Assembly (NCBI GenBank): GCA_933228675.1
Contig: OW121743.1
Span: forward strand, 17,984,884-18,048,883
Source: Stomorhina lunata
Taxonomy: Eukaryota; Arthropoda; Insecta; Diptera; Rhiniidae
Length of the DNA stretch: 64,000 nucleotides
Direction: 5' to 3'
Numbering within the stretch: position 1 is the first letter of the stretch; each line of letters opens with the position of its first letter. Below, piece after piece: positions 46,380 through 57,604 of this stretch. Made by a program: the position numbers and the translations under genes. The notes under the pieces are model-generated. The model searched no databases and was not told the origin of the DNA. It was given only the letters and a program-made list of their open reading frames with translations.

Positions 46380-46650
46380 GATACTTTATTTAAATCCAGC
46401 TTTAGTTTCCACCGACCTACCCATTTCTTAGCTCTTTTGTGGAATTCATTCTACTGCCTATAGGCCGATGTCGTCTCTTCCATAAATTATGACCTTTTTA
46501 TCTCCATTAACGTTCTTTATTTTGTTTCCCTTCATTTGATAAGACATTAGGCAAGGAGATCCTCATAATTTTGCTTTAACATCTGTTTATTAATGCCCAC
46601 TTAACCTCAATTATCCCGACGTTCCATGCTTCACATCCGTATAGTATGAA
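46380..46650 (-). pseudogene. LINE reverse-transcriptase 3' fragment, decayed
   Basis: Minus-strand reading gives FILYGCEAWNV, then INRC, KIMRISLPNVLSNE and a basic region with stops. The LYGCExW and NEE-type motifs are typical of the segment just after the reverse transcriptase domain of non-LTR retrotransposons. A related stretch near 46850-46915 looks like a second decayed copy of the same part. Stops and frame changes make it a fossil. Confidence 0.5.
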
Positions 46651-46919
46651 GAACTTCACGTTTGAGTTAAAAATTCATTCAAATTCAAATTTTTTCTACC
46701 TTATTATGAATTTAGAGCATCACACATTACTTAAGCATCTAGAAGTAGCTCGAGCCTTCTCTTGGAGGTTCAAGAAAATTCAATCTCCACTTGCGTTCTT
46801 TTATTTCTTGAAGAGCAGCCCAGAAAATCGCGTGCTCTTCCTTAAAATAAGTCGTCGCTACGTTCCATATTTCACATTCGTAACGTATGCTGGACTTGAC
46901 GTTGAGTTAAAAATGTAGC

Positions 46920-47199
46920 TTGTTATAAACTTAAAGTGCCAAAGATCCAAAAAAACACGATTCTTCTCTTCCGTGTCTGCAATTTTGCCCAAAGTGTTCG
47001 CGCAATATCCAGCAACAAAAGAACTAAACAAAGAAAAAGATCTTACAATGCTCAAATTCCCAAACTATATTTCTGGGTGTTTTGTTGTCTTTCGCTTTTC
47101 TTCTCTACAATTTTGCCCAAAGGATTTAGTCTGCAATAGCCAGCAGTGACAGATCAGAAAGTGGAATTCTTATATAAAGTTCAGGTTGGGGGTTGAGAA
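46920..47199. other. Spacer, no gene seen
   Basis: Short frames only. Overlapping short ORFs on both strands (46936-47139, 46858-47055) have no signal peptide or motif. Confidence 0.4.
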
Positions 47200-50160
47200 G
47201 AAACGAAATGGGTCGAAGATGCTGCAGATGTTGTTGATATGGCGGGAGCTATACCTTTTAAATCTGCTGTAGCTGATGGTGAGAAAGAAGGCAATGTCTT
47301 AGCATCTATTGCACAAGGAAGAATTTCAGGAGGTAGTGCAGTTGCCAAAGCTACTTATCCCTTTGGGAAGCAGGAGTTAAACCTTTTGAATCAGCAGTGG
47401 CTGGTGTAAGTTCAGAAGAAGCTGAATTTGCCGGAATTGCTACTTTGATATTGTGGAAACAGCGGCGCGAGGAAGAATTCAAGGAGATAGTACAGTTGCC
47501 AAAGCTACTAATCCCTTTAGGAAGCAGGAATTAAACCTTTTGAATCTGCGGTGGCTAGTGTAAGTTCAGAAGAAGCTGAATTTGCCGGAGGTGCTACTTT
47601 GATATTGTGAAGACAGCGGCGGGAGCTAAACCTTTTGAACCTGCAGTACCTGATGGTGAGAAAGAAGGTAATGTCTTAGCATCTATTGCACCAGGAAGAA
47701 TTTCAGGAGGTAGTGCATTTGCCAAAGCTACTTATCCCTTTGGGAAGCAGGAGTTAAACCTTTTGAATCTGCAGTGGCTGGTGTAAGTTCAGAAGAAGCT
47801 GGATTTACCGGTGGTGCTACTTTGATATTGTGGAAACAGCGGCGCGAGGTAAACCTTTTGAATCTTCTGTAGCTGGTGGTGGGAAAGAAGGTAATATTTA
47901 AGCATCTATTGCACCAGGAAGAATTCAAGGAGGTAGTATAGTTGCCAAAGCTACTAATCCCTTTAGGAAGCAGGAATTAAACCTTTTGAATCTGCAGTGG
48001 CTGGTGTAAGTTCAGAAGAAGCTGAATTTGCCGGAGGTGCTACTTTGATATTGTGGAGACAGCGGCGGGAGCTAAACCTTTTGAACCTGCAGTACCTGAT
48101 GGTGAGAAAGAAGGTAATGTCTTAGCATCTATTGCACCAGGAAGAATTTCAGGAGGTAGTGCATTTGCCAAAGCTACTTATCCCTTTGGGAAGCAGGAGT
48201 TAAACCTTTTGAATCTGCAGTGGCTGGTGTAAGTTCAGAAGAAGCTGGATTTACCGGAGCTGCTACTTTGATATTGTGGAAACAGCGGCGGGAGCTAAAA
48301 CTTTTGAATATGCAGTAGCTGATGGTGAAAAAGAAGGTAATATCTTAGCATCTATTGCACCGGGAAGAATTCAAGAAGGTAGTATAGTTGCCAAAGCTAC
48401 TAACTCCTTTGGGAAGCAGGAGTTAAACCTTTTGAATCTGCAGTGGCTGGTGTAAGTTCAGAAGAAGCTGGATTTACCGGAGCTGCTACTTTGATATTGT
48501 GGAAACAGCGGCGGGAGCTAAAACTTTTGAATATGCAGTAGCTGATGGTGAAAAAGAAGGTAATATCTTAGCATCTATTGCACCAGGAAGAATTCAAGGA
48601 GGTAGTATAGTTGCCAAAGCAACTAATCCCTTTAGGAAGCAGGAATTAAACCTTTTGAATCTGCAGTGGCTGGTGTAAGTTCAGAAGAAGCTGAATTTGC
48701 CGGAGGTGCTACTTTGATATTGTGGAAACAGCGGCGGGAGCTAAACCTTTTGAACCTGCAATACCTGATGGTGAGAAAGAAGGTAATGTCTTAGCATCTA
48801 TTGCACCAGGAAGAATTTCAGGAGCTAGTGCATTTGCCAAAGCTACTTATCCCTTTGGGAAGCAGGAGTTAAACCTTTTGAATCTGCAGTGGCTGGTGTA
48901 AGTTCAGAAGAAGCTGGATTTACCGGAGGTGCTACTTTGATATTGTGGAAACAGCGGCGGGAGCTAAAACTTTTGAATATGCAGTAGCTGATGGTGAAAA
49001 AGAAGGTAATATCTTAGCATCTATTGCACCAGGAAGAATTCAAGGAGGTAGTATAGTTGCCAAAGCTACTAATCCCTTTAGGAAACAGGAATTAAACCTT
49101 TTGAATCTGCTGTGGCTGGTGTAAGTTCAGAAGAAACTGAATTTGCCGGAGTTGCTACTTTGATATTGTGGAAACAGCGGCGCGAGCTAAACCTTTTGAA
49201 CCTGCAGTACCTGATGGTGAAAAAGAAGGTAATATCTTTGCATCTATTGCACTAGGAAGAATTCCAGGAGTTAGTACAGTTGCCAAAGCTACTAATCCCT
49301 TTGGGAAGCAGGAATTAAACCTTTTGAATCTGCAGTGGCTGGTATAAGTTCAGAAGAAGCTGGATTTACCGGAGGTGCTACTTTGATATTGTGGAAACAG
49401 CGGCGGGAGCTAAAACTTTTGAATATGCAGTAGCTGATGGTGAAAAAGAAGGTAATATCTTACCATCTATTGCACCAGGAAGAATTCAAGGAGGTAGTAC
49501 AGTTGCCAAAGCTACTAATCCCTTTAGGAAGCAGGAATTAAACCTTTTGAATCTGCAGTGGCTGGTGTAAGTTCAGAAGAAGCTGAATTTACCGGAGTTG
49601 CTACTTTGATATTGTGGAATAAGCGGCGCTAGGTAAACCTTTTGAATCTGCAGTAGCTGATGGTGAGAAAGATGGTAATGTCATGGCATCTATTGCACTA
49701 GAAAGAATTGCAAGAGGTAGTATAGTTGCCAAAGCCACTAATCCCTTTGGGAAGCAGGAGTTGAACCTTTTGAATATGCGCTGGCTGTTGTAAGTTCAGA
49801 AGAAGCTGAATTTGCCGGAGTTGCTACAACCTTTTAATATACAGTAGGTGGTGGTGGGAAAAAAGGTAATGTCTTGGCATCTATTGCACCAGGAAGAATT
49901 TCAGGAAGTAGTGCAGTTGCCGAAGCTAATTATACCTTTGGGAAGCAGGAGTTAAACCTTTTGAATCTGCAATGGCTGGTGTAAGTTCATAAGAAGCTGA
50001 ATTTGCCGGAGTTGCTACATTGATATTGTGGAAACAGCGGCGCGATGTCTTGGCATCTATTGCACCAGGAAGAATTTTAGAGGAAGGGCTTTTGACAAAG
50101 GTTTAAAAGCCTTCAGATCCAAGGCAGCTAAAGATAAAACCACTTGAAGGATTGCCTTTA
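47200..50160 (-). pseudogene. Decayed tandem-repeat gene related to the 1208-aa protein gene
   Basis: About a dozen copies of a unit near 223 bp (CAGTGGCTGGTGTAAGTTCA at about 47773, 47998, 48221, 48443 and 48666). On the minus strand fragments read VAPPANSASSELTPATADS and KGLTPAS, like the Pro/Ala tail of the 1208-aa protein (PPPATTDPRALTPAAVS). The end near 50080-50150 (GGTTTAAAAGCCTTCAGATC, then GCAGCTAAAGATAAAACCAC) closely matches that gene at about 42643-42700. A period of 222-225 instead of a multiple of three, plus stops, destroys the frame. No first exon or promoter was found. It was probably born by duplication of the neighbour and then amplified after losing coding constraint. Confidence 0.7.
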
Positions 50161-51320
50161 AAGTCTTTCTAGCTGGATGTATGAAGATCGACGAATATAA
50201 AAGAGTTAAAAATGCTTTTGTAAACCGAACACCAACATCAATAGACTATCGTTTTAAGGCCAAAACAGATCGAATGTATGGAATGGATGTATAGAAGAAT
50301 GCGAGCGTAGAACGACTTCACATATTGGAATTTTTCAGTTGTATAGTCAGATTCGCAAAGTCAAGAGGAGTTGGAAATAAAACAAATCACCATCAATTAT
50401 GATTTCACTACTCAACTTCCACAAAGAAGACTAAATTGGGCTCCGATACATTCGTTTTTATCTATTGCATCATAAATGTTACACTTAAATTGAGGAATGG
50501 GGGAGACTAACTTAAAGATAAACAATCTGCGTTTTTAAAGTTTTGGGATGGGAGACTACACTTAAGAAATGGATCACCAAGTGAATTACACAGTCGTTAA
50601 CATCTACCGCATCGTGAAATTTTCAATTAAATTGAGGAATGGGGGAGATTAACTGCAAAGTTAACAATTTTCGTTTTCTATTCTAGACTTAAGAATAAGG
50701 TTATTCTGCCATATTAAACTAAGAAGAAAATGAGTTAACTGAACTTGGTTTCCGCAAAAGCTTTAGTTGACGAAGACCTGAAATTAGAGATAATGTAACA
50801 ATTCTAATCAAATCTGTCACAAACTCGACTATTACCACAATATCTTCCGACGATATCGAGATCTTGGACATTTTGCAAGCGAGAACTTAATTAGTCAAAG
50901 GAGGGTACATAGTCGTTAACTTTTATCGCATCGTTAATATTCCAATTAAATTGAGGAATGGGGTAGATTTCAAAAAACATACCTCAGCAATCATCGTTTT
51001 ATTGACTCGACTATTAGATGGCAGATGTCAGCATAAGGCTGAGAAGAACAACTTAGCTTGTAAAGAGTAGATTATCAGATTTAAAATCTAGATAACGATT
51101 CCACAAGACGCCTACATAGACTATTGATAAGAAAAGTCGAAGAGACTTCAAACATTTAGCTATTTAATATTTAATATCACTAAAATAAAATATTATTCCA
51201 AAATTTATTTGTCCCATATTCTCACACCTCCACGAAGTAGACAAAATATTTCATTAATTACATTTAACAATTACAAATATCATTACATTATAAATAAGTT
51301 TATCAATTAAAATTCATAGT
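50161..51320. repeat. Spacer with three diverged repeats
   Basis: AAATTGAGGAATGGGG recurs near 50488, 50632 and 50949, accompanied by GTCGTTAAC...CGCATCG stretches at about 50592 and 50911. The repeats are imperfect and irregularly spaced. No gene was found; the right end is the upstream flank of the Pro-Ala repeat gene. Confidence 0.55.
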
Positions 51321-51328
51321 TTCTGGAG

Positions 51329-51400
51329 AAATACGTGACTTTACGACCACAAAATCTTTCAATTAATTGAAATAAAATTGCGTTAAAAATTCTTATAAAA
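51329..51400 (+). promoter_or_regulatory. Promoter: AAATACGTGAC motif and TATA box
   Basis: AAATACGTGAC lies at 51329-51339 and TATAAAA at 51394-51400. From TACGTGAC to TATA is 62 bases and from TATA to ATG 67 bases. The stretch after the motif (CTTTACGACCACAAAATC) is also similar to that of the gene at 36638 (CTTTTCACCATAAAGATC). Confidence 0.7.
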
Positions 51401-51460
51401 TATGAAACAATTTGAAGAGTTTAGGCAGAGCATTTTCGAATATCGAGTGTGAGCAATAAA

Positions 51461-53841
51461 ATGCGCTTATATCTAGTAGCAATAATTCTAATATTAGCTG
51501 GTAATTTTGAAATATTTTAGAAAAACTTTTAAAAATTCAACTAATAATTTTTAAACTATTTCCCATTATTATAGTTCTACAGCTGCAGGTAGAATCATTT
51601 GGTAGGCTTAGAAGGGGAAGATTACATAAATCTGGTGCTAAATCGGTGGGACATGTTGTACGAATGGTGCCACTCCGTGTGCAGAGATCAATTTTAGAGG
51701 CACCTGCACGTGGCTTAAGAGTTAGGGCCAAGCGTGGTTTGAAGAGAAAAGGAAAACATAGTAAGAAATTCGAAGCCTTTTTAACATCGTCGCCATCTAC
51801 ATCGTCACCAACTTCGCCACAAGCAGCTCCCGAAACGAAAGTTGAAGCTTCACCTTCAGTTGACGTACCCGCTCTAGAGGGACCTCCATCAACTCCAGTT
51901 GCAGCAGCAGCACCTGAATCGCCTGGAATAGCCCCAGATACTCCACCACCAACATTTATAACACCAACATCATCACCAACAGTACCAGATACTACACCTG
52001 GAGCAGGACCGGATACTGCGCCTGGAGTAGTACCAGAAGCTGCACCTGAAGTGGCACCGATAACACCAACCTTGGGAACATTTCCAACAACATTAGCAGC
52101 AGTACCAGAACCTGCAGTAGTACCAGATGCTGCTCCTGAAGTGGCGCCAGACACAGCACCTGGAGTACCACCGATAACATTACCAACATCGCCGGGAATA
52201 GCGCCTTCAGTACCATCGCCGGAAGTAGCTGCGATACCACCAACAACATCAGCAGCAGTACCGGAACCTGGAGTAGCACCAGATGTTGCACCTGAAGTAG
52301 CACCAGACACTGCACCTGGAGAACCACCGATATTTCTGCCAACATCACCAGGAATAGCACCTTCAGTACCATCGCCAGAAGTAGCTGAGATACCACCAAT
52401 AACATCAGCAGCAGTACCGGAATCCGGAGAAGTACCAGATGCTGCGCCTGAAGTAGCACCAGATGCTCCTGAAGAAGGACCAATATTTCTGCCAACAATA
52501 CCGGGGACAGCACCTTCAGTACCATCACCAGAAGTAGCTGCGATACCACCAACAACATCAGCAGTAGTACCGGAACCTGGAGTAACACCAGATGCTGCAC
52601 CTGAAGTAGCACCAGATGCTGCTCCTGAAGAAGGACCAGTATTTCTGCCAACAATGCCGGGGACAGCACCTTCAGTACCATCGCCGGAAGTAGCAGCGAT
52701 ACCACCAACAACATCAGCAGCAGTACCGGAACCTGGAGTGGCACCAGATGTGGCACCTGAAGTAGCACCAGACACTGCACCCGGAGAACCACCTATATTT
52801 CTACCAACATTGCCGGAAATAGCTCCTTCAGTACCATCGCCAGAAGTAGCAGCGATACCACCGACAACATCAGCAGCAGTACCGGAACCTGGAGTGGCAC
52901 CAGATGCGGCACCTGAAGTAGCACCAGACACTGCAGCTGCAGAACCACCGATATTTCTGCCAACATTGCCGGAAATAGCTCCTTCAGTACCATCGCCAGA
53001 AGTAGCAGCGATACCACCAACAACATCAGAAGCAGTACCGGAACCTGGAGTGGCACCAGATGCGGCACCTGAAGTAGCACCAGACACTGCACCTGCAGAA
53101 CCACCGATATTTCTGCCAACATTGCCGGAAATAGCTCCTTCAGTACCATCGCCCGAAGCAGCACCAGATGCTAAACCAGAACCAGCACCAGGAAGAGCTC
53201 CTGAAACATCACCAACAGGAACAGTACCAGATACGCCAACATCGCCAACTTGGTCTCCAAGCTTACCTGCAGCCGTACCTGGAGAAGCTCCAGATGCTGC
53301 ACCTGGAGAAGCCCCAGACGCAGCACCTGGAGAAGCACCAGGCGCTGTACCTGGAGAAGCCCCAGACGCAGCACCTGGAGAAGCCCCAGGCGCTGTACCT
53401 GGAGAAGCACCAGAGGCTGCACCTGATGCTGCACCTGAAATTGCACCAGATGTGGCTGTTAAATTGCCACCAATAACAACACCAACATCCACATGGCCGA
53501 CAACATCCCCAGCGGCAGGACAGGGACCTCCTGATGTCGCCTTACCTCCATTCGAAGTTGCTCCTCCCGAGGTCGCTCCACCTTCAATCGAAGTTTCTCC
53601 TCCTGAGATAGTTGTAGATCCTATACCTTGTGCTGGACGTCCTGGTAAAGCAAAGGGACTTTGCCGCAGACCACCTGGTAAGGGAAAAGGTCATAGCAAG
53701 CCTCATAGCGGTGAACATGGTAATAGCGAAGGACATGGATCTCACGAAAAGGATGAAAGTGGTGAAAAAGGCAATGGCAAAGGACATGGATCTCATGAAA
53801 AGGATGATAATGGCAGTGAACAAGGATCTCGAGAAGAATAG
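51461..53841 (+). CDS. Secreted Pro-Ala repeat protein, 768 aa, two exons
   Basis: Exons are 51461-51500 (40 nt) and 51575-53841 (2267 nt) with a 74-nt GT/AG intron; total length is 769 codons. The start MRLYLVAIILILA plus VLQLQVES is a signal peptide region. Residues about 20-85 are strongly basic (RLRRGRLHKSGAKS, AKRGLKRKGKHSKK). The centre holds about seven 52-residue units with VAAIPPTTSAAVPEPGVAPD and PPIFLPTSPGIAPSVPSPE, then 8-residue APGEAPDA units. The last 65 residues are His/Lys/Gly/Glu-rich with two GHGSHEKD motifs. AATAAA follows at 53847 and 53925. Its antisense strand has a long open frame by composition only. Paralogue of the genes at 36638 and 42127. Extracellular, probably unfolded; the basic and His-rich ends might bind acidic polymers or metal, which is speculation. 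Confidence 0.85.
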
Positions 53842-53989
53842 TGATAAATAAATTATGTTCTTAATCATTAGGGATTTTAAATTCGTATTAGGAAGATTAT
53901 AAAATTTGTGATTTTGTGATTGAAAATAAAAAGATTTCTAAAAAATTTCTTAAACATTTTTTTATATTTGGTCCGAGACTTGAGTTAGC

Positions 53990-54640
53990 CATACAACTCA
54001 GTTCAATCTTACTCAACAGATTTTCGAATATCGGCATTTTACAGATATGCAGCGCCATCTAGTTATAAGTAGGTGGTTATAAGATGGTTAATCAATTAAC
54101 GTATGGACTTTTTCGAATATTGTTTTTAATACAAATATAGCGGCACCTAGTTTTAAGCCCATATATCACAATAGATTTTTAGGACAACGCATTGATCAGG
54201 TTTGTGTCTTAGATAAAAATGGAGACCGTTTTTTAATAGATGATAGTTACGAATAATTTTGTTATAAGCAAGTGTCATAAGAGGGTTAATCAATCAATTT
54301 ACTATATCTTTTTCAAGATTCTTACTTCAGACTTTTTCGAATATATTTTTTAATAGCGGTAGATTCTCTGAGCCGATTTGTGTCTTAGCTAAGATTATAG
54401 AACTTTTTTCTTTAGGAGAGAGTTGTGAACGATTTTGTTATAAATAAGGGGTATAAGAGGGTTAATCAATTAACAATTATAACCTTTTAATATTAATAAC
54501 ATTAATATAGCGACATCTAGTTCTAAGTAAAGCTTTGAAATCGACACATTTTCTAGCTTAAACATTGAGCCGGTTTGTGTCCTAGCTAAAATTAGAAAAC
54601 TTGTTATACACTATAAGTGGAAAGGGTATTATAAGTTTAT
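53990..54640. repeat. Diverged tandem repeat, left part
   Basis: Phrases such as GTTACGAAT, AGAGGGTTAATCAAT, TTTCGAATAT and AGCGCCATCTAG recur about every 180-200 bases. The same phrases continue at 56255-56570, so one array is split by the dispersed element between them. Confidence 0.65.
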
Positions 54641-55199
54641 AAGTTTGTAACGCATAGAAATATTTTAATGTACCAATTGGCTTAGAATCACTTTCTGAGT
54701 CAATTTAGCGATGTCTGTCAGTCCGTCCGTCAGTCTGTCTGGCTGGATGGACTACCATGTAATCAAAGTACAGGTCGCAATTCTAAAGATAATTGGATGA
54801 AATTCGGCACAGATAATTTTTTTGATAGTAGGACCATGGCTATTGAAATTCGTCAAAATCGGTCCATAATTTGTGGTACCTCCCATAGGTCCCACTTCCC
54901 GGAATTGATATTTTGGTCACAAATATCAATATTTTTTTATGAAATTTGAAACAAATACTGCTTATCTAAACCAAAATCACTGTAACAAATTTCATTGAAA
55001 TCGGTCCACATTTTATCATAGCTCCCATACAAACCCTTCTGTCAAAACGCACTAAATAAGACAAAAATCAGTAAAACTCTTCGTAAATCTAAATACATTA
55101 TTTTTGTAAAAACTGTTATCAATTTGCCAAATTTCGAGATAATCTGTCCACATTTGACCCTAGCTCTCATATAAGTCCAAATGACGTAAACAGCTTATA

Positions 55200-56113
55200 A
55201 AGGGTGTCCCAACTAGAACGCAATTTTTAAATTTTAAATAAAACACAGATATTTAAAATAAAAATTGTGAAACTTTATTATATCGTAAAGTAGACAGAAT
55301 GAGGTTATGTATGGAACGAGATATCGTGCAGATGGCCGCCGCGGCTTTGCTGGTGTACATGCGATTTGATTTAGCTGATTTTGCCGATAAAATCATCTTT
55401 AGTGATGAGGCCTATTTCCATCTTGATGGCTTCGTCAATAGGTAGAATTGTCGCATTTGGGATGCGCAAAATCCTCGAGTGATCCAAGAGAAGCAAATGT
55501 ATCCTCAACGTGTCACTGTGTGGTGTAGTTTTTGGGCTGGAGGAATCATTGGACCTTTTTTTATGAAAGCGAGGCAGGTCAAGCGCAAACAGTCAATGGT
55601 GTTCGGTATCGTGCAATGATAAACAGTTTTTTCTTGTCTATAATTGAAGAAATGAATGTTGAGGGCATGTGATTTCAACAAGGACGGCGCTACATGTCAT
55701 ATAGCCAGACAAACAATTCAATTGCTGCATCAGCCATTTCGCATTTTGGAGACCAGAATTGGGCGCCTAGACCGTGCGATTGAACACTTTTATATTTTTT
55801 TCTTTGGGGTGTTTTGAAGTCGATGGTTTACGCGAATAAGCCGACGACGACTTAAGCCTTAAAAAGAAGAAATTGGGCGCTGCATTAATGAAATACCGCA
55901 GCATTTATGCAAAAAGGTCATTGAAAATTTCATTAAAAGATCGCGTGTGTGGCAGCAAAGCCGCGGTGGCCATCTGCACGATATCGTGTTTCATACATAA
56001 CCTCATTCTGTCTACTTAACGATATAATAAAGTTTCACGGTTTTTTTTTTTGTTTTTTAATATCTGAGTTTTATTTAAAATTTAAAAAATTGCGTTCTAG
56101 TTGGGACATCCTT
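55200..56113 (+). mobile_element. Mariner-like element with enlarged inverted ends
   Basis: The element is 914 bp, flanked by TA (55198-55199 and 56114-56115). Ends read AAGGGTGTCCCAACTAGAAC on the left and, on the other strand, AAGGATGTCCCAACTAGAAC on the right. The inverted ends are about 155 bp because the left arm is an inverted copy of the right terminus, including the end of the transposase gene. The left half of the gene is missing. Confidence 0.88.
55360..55998 (+). pseudogene. Mariner-like transposase, 5'-truncated and frameshifted
   Basis: In order, fragments read DKIIFSDEAYFHLDGFVNR, a stop, NCRIWDAQNPRVIQEKQ, YPQRVTVWCSFWAGGIIG, then in a shifted frame ESEAGQAQTVNGVRYRAM, a stop in place of a residue before FQQ, GATCH, and a decayed C-terminus. 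The first catalytic Asp (SDE) is kept. The DNA-binding N-terminus is absent, replaced by the inverted right end. It belongs to the same broad transposase group as the copy at 20351-21405 but has different termini. Confidence 0.85.
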
Positions 56114-56254
56114 TATAGATAAATTTTGAAAAAATGTTTATATGAAGGCAAAATTTAGCAAATATTTTTCTTTATACAGGAAAAAGAGCATTTTTGATCT
56201 TCGGTCGGGCTTGACCGGCTATAGCATTTTCTTACTTGTATTAATATAAGTTAG

Positions 56255-56575
56255 TTACGAATCATTTTATCATAAACTATGGGAATGAGAGGGTTAATCA
56301 AATAACAATTGACATATATTTCAAATCTATTTCAAGATTTTCAATTAAGATATTTTCGAATACCATTTTCAGCGCCATCTAGCTTTAAATAGTACATTCG
56401 AGGTGGCTGGTGAGCTAACGTATTGGGCTGGTTCGTGTCTTAATTAGAGGCAAAAGTTGGAGGCCTTGTTTTAAATGAAGAGGGTTTTAAATAATGTTAC
56501 TTTTAGCAATGGGCATAGGTGTTAATCGATTACAAATCAAGATATTTTTTAAATGGGTGCCTCTGTTCTTGTGGG
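56255..56575. repeat. Diverged tandem repeat, right part
   Basis: Continues the array of 53990-54640 (GAGAGGGTTAATCAAAT, TTTCGAATACC, AGCGCCATCTAG). Confidence 0.6.
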
Positions 56576-57604
56576 TAGTATTCTGAGCTGTTAATGAGGG
56601 AGTTGTGGGTTCGATTAATAACAGAAACTCCAGTCTTAAACTACACAGAGGATTTGGTCTTCTTCACTCTGTTCCTAAGAATTGGGATACAAGTTAACAT
56701 TGTATTTTATATAATTTTAGTAAGTTTTGTTTGGCAAATAGTAAACCTCTTGAAGTGCCTCTGGTTCAAAAATACCGACATTACTAAACTGATTTTTCCT
56801 CAACTATTAAGGTATGCAAGAAAATTGACTTATACAATTTCATCTTCAATTTTATCATATTTATTTATCCTTTGAGTGCTCATATTCCTATATCCTGACC
56901 ATATTCACAAACTCTCAAAACAACTTGTGAAGCACTCATGTCTACTCGCTTGCTCTCTCTCTTCCCCTACTTCCCCCTCTTTAATAAAATCTGCCCAAGT
57001 ATTACTTTCCCTTCATTTATAAGATAAAACTCTATGATTTTTTATCAAAATCCATTTTTTTCTTCTGTTATAATTTTGCCATATAATTTTGACAAATTAT
57101 CCTTACATAGAACCGCATTAAGGAGTCATGGCAGCAGCAGCAGACAAAAAAAAAAGACAGAGCAGTTTTATACAGATAATAGACTAAACATGAAACATCA
57201 TTCAATATAAAAGGAAGAGTCAAGAAATGGTTGGGGAAAAAACGTACAAGCAGAAGAAACTACTTCGAGTGATGCAAATGATAAATGTTTCCCCAATGGC
57301 ATGCAATTTTATGCATTACACTTGTCATATCATGAATTATAACACACAAACCCACAAAAGGATAAACCCTCACACAGACACAATCACACGACTACTACAA
57401 ACATTTTTCTTCCCGTACTTGCACTCTCAGAAGAAAGTATGAGCAACTTTTCTAACAAGACAAACTAAAACATGATATGAGGATGTATTACCGTTAGCTA
57501 AAAAATGCAAATGTCTGTGTAAAAGGATTTTGGTTTATAACGGCAAGGATGAGAGTACTTTTAAAGAAAAGTACCGATTAGGGACAAATATTTTAAAAAG
57601 GTGA
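56576..57604. other. AT-rich spacer
   Basis: No supported gene. Open frames at 56594-56875 and 57227-57442 have no motif, signal peptide or splice support. Confidence 0.5.

Larger units (their letters stand above)
54640..56245 (-). mobile_element. Dispersed fly repeat, copy 2, interrupted by a mariner-like element
   Basis: Read on the minus strand it starts ACAAGTAAGAAAATGCTATA near 56240 and continues like 17890-18530 (GGGAGCTATG, GGACCTATGGGAGGTACC). It is interrupted at 55200-56113 by another transposon. Both flanks belong to one diverged repeat array. Confidence 0.7.

Noticed and set aside
51537..53492. 651-aa antisense ORF over the Pro-Ala gene, and other antisense frames there
   Set aside because: Pro/Ala codons read backwards give Gly/Ser/Ala codons without stops. 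The plus strand has the signal exon, splice sites, TATA box and AATAAA; the antisense frame has none.
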